Of a DNA stretch of 9,419 nt, positions 5,062 through 9,419 are shown one piece after another. The notes beneath the pieces were generated by a model. It did not search any database. It was not told where the DNA came from and worked only from the letters and a program-made list of their open reading frames with translations. Source of the DNA: Pseudomonadota bacterium (GTDB lineage Bacteria > Desulfobacterota > Desulfobacteria > Desulfobacterales > Desulfobacteraceae). Location: contig JAHIVS010000369.1 in NCBI GenBank assembly GCA_018816605.1, forward strand, positions 1 to 9,419, read 5' to 3'. Positions within the stretch are counted from its first letter, which is position 1. Each line of letters starts with the position of its first letter. The position numbers and the translations under genes were made by a program.

Positions 5062-5067
5062 GGGAGG
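5062..5067 (+). promoter_or_regulatory. Ribosome binding site of the response regulator, unusually close to its ATG
   Basis: GGGAGG ends only two bases before the ATG at 5070, shorter than the usual 5-9. The alternative in-frame GTG at 5058 has no upstream purine-rich site and adds only MRED, so 5070 is preferred, with some doubt. Confidence 0.5.
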
Positions 5068-5069
5068 AT

Positions 5070-5720
5070 ATGGAAATAAAAGCCATCATAGCAGATGACC
5101 ATGCAATTATTCGGGAAGGGTTGAAAAGTCTGCTGGAAAAAAAAGGGATACAGGTGCTGGATATTGCCCAGAACGGCAGGGAGGCTGTGGAAAAGGCCAT
5201 TGCCCTGAAGCCTGATGTCATGATGATGGATATTTCCATGCCGGGTCTTAACGGAGTGGAAGCAACCGCCAGGATCAAGCAGGAAGTTCCCCACATAAAA
5301 ATAATTGCCTTGTCCATGCATTCCAGCAAAACCAATATTGACAAAATGTTTGCAGCCGGGGCATCCGGGTATATCCTTAAAGAGTCAGCCTTCAGTGAGC
5401 TGTATGATGCAATTCAGGAAGTGCTGGGCGGTAATTTTTATCTGACGCCGTCCATCGCCAGAATGTATGTGGACAGCCAGGGAGATATCTTTTCCAGCAG
5501 TACGGAATTTCCGAAGTTTAATAAAATATCCAAAAAAGAACGGGAAATTCTCCAACTGGTGGCTGAAGGGGGGACAACCCGGGACATTGCCGAAGAATTG
5601 AGTGTGAGCATTAAAACCATCGAAACCCACCGTAGAAATATTATGAAAAAACTAAATATTTTCAGTGTTGCCGGATTGACAAAATTTGCCATTAAAGAAG
5701 GAATCATATCCCTGGAATAA
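5070..5720 (+). CDS. NarL/FixJ-type response regulator (REC + LuxR HTH)
   Basis: Cytoplasmic two-component transcription regulator of 216 residues. The receiver domain (about 1-120) has the acidic pair Asp9-Asp10, phospho-acceptor Asp54 in 'MMMDISMPG', Ser82 in 'ALSMHSS' and Lys104 in 'GYILKES', so it should be phosphorylatable. After a linker, the LuxR/GerE helix-turn-helix (about 152-213) reads 'KISKKEREILQLVAEG', 'DIAEELSVSIKTIETHRRN' and 'IMKKLNI', the classical pattern. The start at 5070 begins the family's first strand (MEIKAIIADDH); GTG at 5058 would add four residues. The next gene, 122 nt downstream on the same strand, is a soluble hybrid histidine kinase and a likely partner. The 5721-5842 gap holds no terminator I can defend. 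Target genes cannot be deduced. Confidence 0.93.
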   Translation: MEIKAIIADDHAIIREGLKSLLEKKGIQVLDIAQNGREAVEKAIALKPDVMMMDISMPGLNGVEATARIKQEVPHIKIIALSMHSSKTNIDKMFAAGASGYILKESAFSELYDAIQEVLGGNFYLTPSIARMYVDSQGDIFSSSTEFPKFNKISKKEREILQLVAEGGTTRDIAEELSVSIKTIETHRRNIMKKLNIFSVAGLTKFAIKEGIISLE

Positions 5721-5842
5721 TAAACTTTTTTAAAAAATTAAGGGTTTCCCTGATTGCAAAGGAAATCAATTGTAGGCTATAAGCAAGAAATTAAGGGATA
5801 CATTGGCGATAAGTTTTTTTTGAGATTTGTAAGAGGTGGCAA

Positions 5843-6988
5843 ATGGAATATATACAATTTAAAAATGAGTCTCCAGATGCGGTTGAGGCACTTGCCGGCG
5901 GAATTGCCCACGACTTTAACAACCTTTTGGCAGCCATAAAAGGCCATGCCTCATTGATGATGAACAGCATCAAACCCTCTGACCCGCTTTATGGGCATAT
6001 TACACAAATAATTGACTGCATTGACAAAGGCTCGGAAATTGCAAACCAACTCCTGGGATTCGCCAAGGTAGACGCCTATTATACCAGTTCCATTGATGTG
6101 AACCGTCTGGTCAGGAGGGCAATGGAAACCCTTGATCTCAAGGGGAAAAAGGTTGTACTGGACGTGGACCTGGACACCAAGCCCCTTGTTATCAATGCAG
6201 ATCCGGATAAAATCAACCAGGTGATCTCGGCAATTGTGGACAATGCCCTTCTTGCCATGCCCAAGGGAGGGAAACTTTCAGTTGCCACGGAAGCTGCCGC
6301 CATTCTCAATGGAACGGCCGAAGCCTATGGCCTGGATACCGGTTTCTTTGTCAAGATAACCATCACCGATACGGGCATGGGTATGGATGCCGAGACCCTG
6401 GAAAAAATTTTTAAACCCTTTTATTCAGCCAACCACAGGGATTATCCCGAAAAAAAAGGACTGGGTCTTACCTTTGCCAGGGAGATTGTTCAGAACCACA
6501 ATGGCGTGATTGATGTCTGGAGTTCAGCTGATGTGGGATCGGCTTTTTCCATCATTCTTCCCCTGGCCGCACCCATTGAAAATTCTGACCTGCCCTCGGC
6601 AGATGAAAAATTGGTACTGGGCAATGAGTTTGTTCTGCTTGTGGATGATGAGCAGCGAATCCTGACCGTGGGAAGGGAGATCTGTAAAGCATTGGGATAT
6701 CGTGTGATTACAGCGGATTCCGGTAAGAATGCCCTTCAGATTTATGCCGAGAAAAAAGATGAAATCAATCTGGTGATTCTGGATATGATCATGCCGGAAA
6801 TGAATGGACTTGAGACCTTTTTGGAATTGAAAAAACAGAATCCGGATATCAAGGTACTGCTCTCAACCGGGTATTCCATTGATGAAAAAGCCCAGGAAAT
6901 GCTCAAAAAAGGATGCAAAGGATATATTTTAAAACCCTATTCCGTGATTGATTTCTCCCATAAGATACGGGAGGTCCTTGAATTATAG
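5843..6988 (+). CDS. Soluble hybrid histidine kinase without sensor domain (HisKA-HATPase-REC)
   Basis: A 381-residue cytoplasmic sensor-kinase-like protein. The H-box 'EALAGGIAHDFNNLLAAIKGH' straddles residues 15-35 with phospho-acceptor His23, unusually close to the N-terminus. The ATPase domain follows with N-box Asn134 (VDNALLAMP), G1 'DTGMGMD' (176-182), 'IFKPFYS' and G2 'KKGLGLT' (204-210). A C-terminal receiver (about 263-381) has Asp268-Asp269, phospho-acceptor Asp314 in 'VILDMIMPEM', 'LLSTGYS' and Lys364 in 'YILKPY'. Kinases with this H-box usually carry PAS or membrane sensor domains ahead of it; here none exists. The reading frame is closed by a TAA at 5810-5812, so this is not a missed upstream start. 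A purine-rich AGAGGTGG (5832-5839) precedes the ATG. Signal input must come from a partner protein or another domain in trans (inference). The NarL-type regulator upstream is the likely phosphorelay output. Confidence 0.92.
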   Translation: MEYIQFKNESPDAVEALAGGIAHDFNNLLAAIKGHASLMMNSIKPSDPLYGHITQIIDCIDKGSEIANQLLGFAKVDAYYTSSIDVNRLVRRAMETLDLKGKKVVLDVDLDTKPLVINADPDKINQVISAIVDNALLAMPKGGKLSVATEAAAILNGTAEAYGLDTGFFVKITITDTGMGMDAETLEKIFKPFYSANHRDYPEKKGLGLTFAREIVQNHNGVIDVWSSADVGSAFSIILPLAAPIENSDLPSADEKLVLGNEFVLLVDDEQRILTVGREICKALGYRVITADSGKNALQIYAEKKDEINLVILDMIMPEMNGLETFLELKKQNPDIKVLLSTGYSIDEKAQEMLKKGCKGYILKPYSVIDFSHKIREVLEL

Positions 6989-7060
6989 TTTTTCCCCAGC
7001 CAGGAAGTGCCCACAGATGGTTTGGCTCCATTCTCTCCCACCCGGCAAAAGATTCAGTTC

Positions 7061-7089
7061 TTGACACTGTTTCCTTGATTTTTTATAAC
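7061..7089 (+). promoter_or_regulatory. Promoter of the minCDE operon
   Basis: TTGACA (7061-7066, perfect), 17-nt spacer, TATAAC (7084-7089, 5/6). The predicted start near 7096 leaves an AT-rich leader of about 43 nt before minC. Confidence 0.8.
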
Positions 7090-7138
7090 TCCCGGATGAT
7101 TCTTATAAATTTAAACAAACAATTTGCCAAAGTAGACG

Positions 7139-7828
7139 ATGATTAATTTTGAAAGTGTGAGATCGGTTAGATTAAAAGGGGTGGGCAAAGGATTTTGGAT
7201 CACTCTGGATCCCTCCTTTCCTGAAGCGGATCTGATTTCCGAAATTGACAAGCTGATCCGGAAATTGAAGCACCTGGCCGTGAATGCAGATGTGGTTCTG
7301 GATGTGGGGGACGCAAAGGGGCATGAAGACCTGATCTTGCGCATGAAGACCTATTTAAGGGAAAATTTTGAACTGGGCCTCATCTCCACAACGCCCGTAA
7401 AACGATCGGTTCCCACGGAAAGAATCCGCCAGCGGGACCTGTCAAAGGGCTGGAATCACCATCGCAGTGACGTTCTCATGCTCAGGGGCCGGGTTCGGTC
7501 CGGGCAGAAGATAGATGCCAAAAAACACTTGGTAATTACTGGGGATGTGAATCCAGGGGCTGAAATCGTTGCCGGCGGAGATGTGATTGTGTTGGGAAGA
7601 CTTTCCGGCAAGGTGCATGCCGGTTTCCCGGACAAAGAGGATGCCATTGTCTTTGCCCTTGAATTTAATCCCAGCCATGTGAAAATTGGCAGTGTTGCAG
7701 CCTCGGGAAGTGAAGAAGGAGCCGCCAGCATTCCGGAATTTGCGTCTGTGGAACATAACACAATTGTTGTGAAAGACTATATGAAGGCAAGCCCGTTCAG
7801 GCGAATGCCCTGGCCAGAAGCCATTTAA
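7139..7828 (+). CDS. minC: Septum-site determining protein MinC
   Basis: Inhibitor of FtsZ ring assembly that, recruited to the membrane by MinD, keeps division away from the cell poles. It has 229 residues. The N-terminal FtsZ-inhibiting domain spans about 1-100 and is weakly conserved, as usual. The C-terminal beta-helix domain (about 112-215) is unmistakable: 'LMLRGRVRSGQKI', 'VITGDVNPGAEIVAGGDVIV', 'LGRLSGKVHAG' and 'NTIVVKDYMK', covering the surface that binds MinD. The ATG at 7139 is the first start after an in-frame TAG (7133-7135), so it cannot be extended; no Shine-Dalgarno sequence is visible in front of it, odd for the first gene of an operon. minD follows after 27 nt. Confidence 0.95.
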   Translation: MINFESVRSVRLKGVGKGFWITLDPSFPEADLISEIDKLIRKLKHLAVNADVVLDVGDAKGHEDLILRMKTYLRENFELGLISTTPVKRSVPTERIRQRDLSKGWNHHRSDVLMLRGRVRSGQKIDAKKHLVITGDVNPGAEIVAGGDVIVLGRLSGKVHAGFPDKEDAIVFALEFNPSHVKIGSVAASGSEEGAASIPEFASVEHNTIVVKDYMKASPFRRMPWPEAI

Positions 7829-7845
7829 ACATAAAAATTTTGATT

Positions 7846-7852
7846 GAGGTGA
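7846..7852 (+). promoter_or_regulatory. Ribosome binding site supporting the TTG start of minD
   Basis: GAGGTGA, with its GAGG core six bases ahead of the TTG at 7856, is well placed. No ATG or GTG in frame lies close enough to give the conserved MinD N-terminus. Confidence 0.75.
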
Positions 7853-7855
7853 GAA

Positions 7856-8653
7856 TTGGAAGGAAAAATAATTGTCGTGACATCGGGAAAAGGGGGGGTG
7901 GGCAAAACAACGGCCACTTCATCCATTGGTGCTGCGCTTGCCCTTGAAGGAAATCGCGTGGCCATTGTGGATATGGATATTGGCCTGAGAAACCTCGATG
8001 TTGTCATGGGTCTGGAAAACCGGATCGTGTTTAATATTGTGGATGTGGTGTTGGAACGGTGCAAAATCGAACAGGCCACCATCCGGGACAGAAGAATCGA
8101 CAATCTTTTTCTTATCCCCGCTTCCCAGAGCGATAACAAAGACGTCCTGACCACTGCCGGGGTTGAACGGGTGGCAAAGGAACTGCGCAAGCAATTTGAT
8201 TATGTGATCATGGATTCTCCTGCCGGCATTGAACGGGGGTTTGAAAATTCCATTGTCAGCGCAAATGAAGCCCTGGTGGTCTGTACCCCGGATGTTTCGG
8301 CTGTCAGGGATGCAGACCGGGTCATTGGTATTTTGTATTCCCGATCGCTCACGCCCAAGCTGATTGTTAACCGGATTGAGCCTGCCCGGGTGAGACGGGG
8401 GGAGATGCTCAGCCACGAAGATGTGGTGGAAGTCCTTGCCATAGAGCTGGCAGGTCTTGTCCCCATGGATGATAAGGTGTTAATTTCCTCCAATACCGGA
8501 ACCCCGCTGGTGCTCCAGAACGACTCAAAGGCGGGGCAGGCCTTCAGGCGGATTGCCCGCCGTCTCAATGGTGAAGAAAATGTCCCCATTGTGGTGCCCA
8601 CCGACAAAACAAATATGTGGAGCAAAATCAGCAGAACATTCGGGTTAAAATAA
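7856..8653 (+). CDS. minD: Septum-site determining ATPase MinD
   Basis: Membrane-cycling ParA/MinD-family ATPase that carries MinC to the membrane and is released by MinE. It has 265 residues. The deviant Walker A 'SGKGGVGKTT' (10-19) carries both the signature Lys12 and Lys17; 'IVDMDIGLRNLDVVMG' (about 37-52) is the A'/switch region; 'YVIMDSPAGIERG' is the Walker B segment. The C-terminus 'WSKISRTFGLK' is the amphipathic membrane-targeting helix. Translation starts at TTG, chosen because GAGGTGA precedes it and the P-loop strand follows at the usual distance; this may lower expression relative to minE. It sits 27 nt after minC and 13 nt before minE, one operon in the usual C-D-E order. All catalytic residues are present. 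Confidence 0.97.
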   Translation: MEGKIIVVTSGKGGVGKTTATSSIGAALALEGNRVAIVDMDIGLRNLDVVMGLENRIVFNIVDVVLERCKIEQATIRDRRIDNLFLIPASQSDNKDVLTTAGVERVAKELRKQFDYVIMDSPAGIERGFENSIVSANEALVVCTPDVSAVRDADRVIGILYSRSLTPKLIVNRIEPARVRRGEMLSHEDVVEVLAIELAGLVPMDDKVLISSNTGTPLVLQNDSKAGQAFRRIARRLNGEENVPIVVPTDKTNMWSKISRTFGLK

Positions 8654-8666
8654 TAAGGAGAATTTA

Positions 8667-8936
8667 ATGCTATCAGGATTATTGAAACGCTTTACAGGGC
8701 AGAAGAAAAAAAGCAAAGAGGAAGCCAAAAAACGGCTTCAGTTCTCTTTAATTTATGACAAACTCGAAGTCAATGACACCACTTTGATTGATCTTCAAAA
8801 CGACATTGTGGACGTGATTTCAAAATATTTTGAAATCGACAGGGAGGGCCTGGAGCTAAAGGTAAAGCGGGACGATAATGTGTCTGCCCTGGTCTTTAAC
8901 ACCCCTATTTTGCATGTGAGAAGAAAACAGGCATAG
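8667..8936 (+). CDS. minE: Cell division topological specificity factor MinE
   Basis: Small activator of the MinD ATPase that drives pole-to-pole oscillation and limits MinC/MinD at mid-cell. It has 89 residues, the family norm. The N-terminal 'MLSGLLKRF' is the amphipathic membrane-targeting segment; 'AKKRLQFSLIYDK' (20-32) is the MinD-contacting stretch; the rest (about 35-89) is the topological-specificity domain, including 'DIVDVISKYFEIDREGLELK' and 'ALVFNTPI'. An AAGGAG site (8655-8660) lies six bases ahead of the ATG. It is the last gene of the operon and is followed by a strong terminator at 8962-9005. Confidence 0.96.
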   Translation: MLSGLLKRFTGQKKKSKEEAKKRLQFSLIYDKLEVNDTTLIDLQNDIVDVISKYFEIDREGLELKVKRDDNVSALVFNTPILHVRRKQA

Positions 8937-8961
8937 GTTCCCTGGAACTCTTTAGGGGTGT

Positions 8962-9005
8962 AAAAAAAGCGTCCGGTCTTTTGTTCAAGACCGGACGCTT
9001 TTTTT
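8962..9005. terminator. Bidirectional intrinsic terminator between minE and aspS
   Basis: Arms AAAAAAAGCGTCCGGTCTT (8962-8980) and AAGACCGGACGCTTTTTTT (8987-9005) pair perfectly over 19 bp with a 6-nt loop TTGTTC. The GC-rich core is flanked by seven A on one side and seven T on the other, so it ends both the plus-strand minCDE transcript and the minus-strand aspS transcript. Confidence 0.95.
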
Positions 9006-9038
9006 ATGGGGTGGCTCCGGGGGCTTTTGTTTTATCGC

Positions 9039-9419
9039 CTATTCTCCAATTTTGGACACCTTGATGGCCAGCTCCTGGAGCTGGGCAGGAGCTGCCTTGG
9101 AAGGTGCGCCGGTCAAAAGGCAGGTGGCTTTCTGGGTTTTGGGAAAGGCGATAACGTTTCTGATGGAATCTTCCTTGCAAAGAATCATCATCAGCCGGTC
9201 CAGACCAAAGGCAATCCCGCCGTGGGGGGGGGCTCCCGATGCCAGGGCTTCCAGGAGGAATCCAAATTTTTCCTGGGCTTCTTCGGCATCAATGCCCAGG
9301 CAGTTGAGGACCCGTTCCTGGAGGGCTGAGTCATGGATACGGATACTGCCGCCGCCGATTTCAATTCCGTTGAGTACCAGGTCATAGGCCCGGGATTTGA
9401 TCTCAAGGGGGGCCGTCGA
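9039..9419 (-). CDS. aspS: Aspartyl-tRNA synthetase, C-terminal 126 residues (cut by window end)
   Basis: Class II synthetase that charges tRNA-Asp (or tRNA-Asp/Asn). The frame is open from the window edge to a TAG at 9041-9039. Visible are '[19 protein letters not shown]' (about residues 11-29 of the fragment), the linker '[16 protein letters not shown]', class II motif 3 in '[13 protein letters not shown]', then '[18 protein letters not shown]' and a C-terminus close to '...[13 protein letters not shown]'. These are diagnostic of bacterial AspRS. A run of nine C on the coding strand (9232-9224, encoding Ala-Pro-Pro-His) keeps the frame and is the only slippage-prone spot. The gene converges on minE across the shared terminator. 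Whether it is discriminating or non-discriminating (AspRS versus AspRS/AsnRS) cannot be judged from this part. Confidence 0.96.
   Translation of the reverse strand, partial: STAPLEIKSRAYDLVLNGIEIGGGSIRIHDSALQERVLNCLGIDAEEAQEKFGFLLEALASGAPPHGGIAFGLDRLMMILCKEDSIRNVIAFPKTQKATCLLTGAPSKAAPAQLQELAIKVSKIGE

Noticed and set aside
1..9419. Novel defence, mobile or biosynthetic system in the window
   Set aside because: All genes belong to recognised families in ordinary core-genome contexts. The only strongly unusual element is the attenuator ahead of aroF.

Overview
The window looks like chromosomal core sequence from an anaerobic, mid-GC Gram-negative bacterium. A sulfate-reducer-like member of the Desulfobacterota (Desulfobacterales type) is my best guess. 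The basis is inference: a PerR regulator next to a classical two-domain rubrerythrin, a sensor-less hybrid histidine kinase with an 'AGGIAHDFNNLL' H-box, a type I-beta DAHP synthase paired with aroB, and a complete minCDE operon. I see no insertion sequence, prophage, CRISPR array, tRNA or rRNA.

Layout. (1) Positions 1-1490, minus strand: a thioredoxin cut by the window edge, rubrerythrin, and a PerR-type Fur-family regulator. A 9-3-9 palindrome lies inside the perR promoter, and perR and rbr probably form one transcript. This is an oxidative-stress/redox block. (2) Positions 1559-2596, plus strand: an exported protein with one Sel1-like repeat and a formylglycine-generating-enzyme (FGE) fold domain that lacks the catalytic cysteines. 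(3) Positions 2621-4990, minus strand: the aroF-aroB operon (first two steps of the shikimate pathway), joined by an ATGA overlap. It is preceded by a consensus promoter and a roughly 255-nt leader. The leader contains an unannotated 40-residue ORF with a Trp-Arg-Trp-Trp run and three mutually exclusive RNA stems, the last a terminator. This is a classical ribosome-mediated tryptophan attenuator placed on DAHP synthase, and it is the most interesting item here. (4) Positions 4984-6988, plus strand: a divergent promoter, a NarL/FixJ-type response regulator, and a soluble hybrid histidine kinase without a sensor domain, plausibly partners. (5) Positions 7061-9005, plus strand: a promoter, minC, minD (TTG start), minE and a perfect 19-bp bidirectional terminator. 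(6) Positions 9039-9419, minus strand: the C-terminal part of aspartyl-tRNA synthetase, cut by the window edge.

How the parts work together. DAHP synthase and dehydroquinate synthase feed the chorismate pathway. The leader would let tryptophan supply control transcription of both, while the N-terminal regulatory domain of the DAHP synthase could sense Tyr/Phe at the protein level (inference from family). MinC, MinD and MinE place the division site. PerR probably represses itself and rubrerythrin until peroxide appears. Intergenic stretches not listed (2597-2620, 5721-5842, 6989-7060) show no convincing element. Every gap longer than 300 bases is explained: the 368-bp gap at 4702-5069 is filled by the attenuator leader and two promoters.
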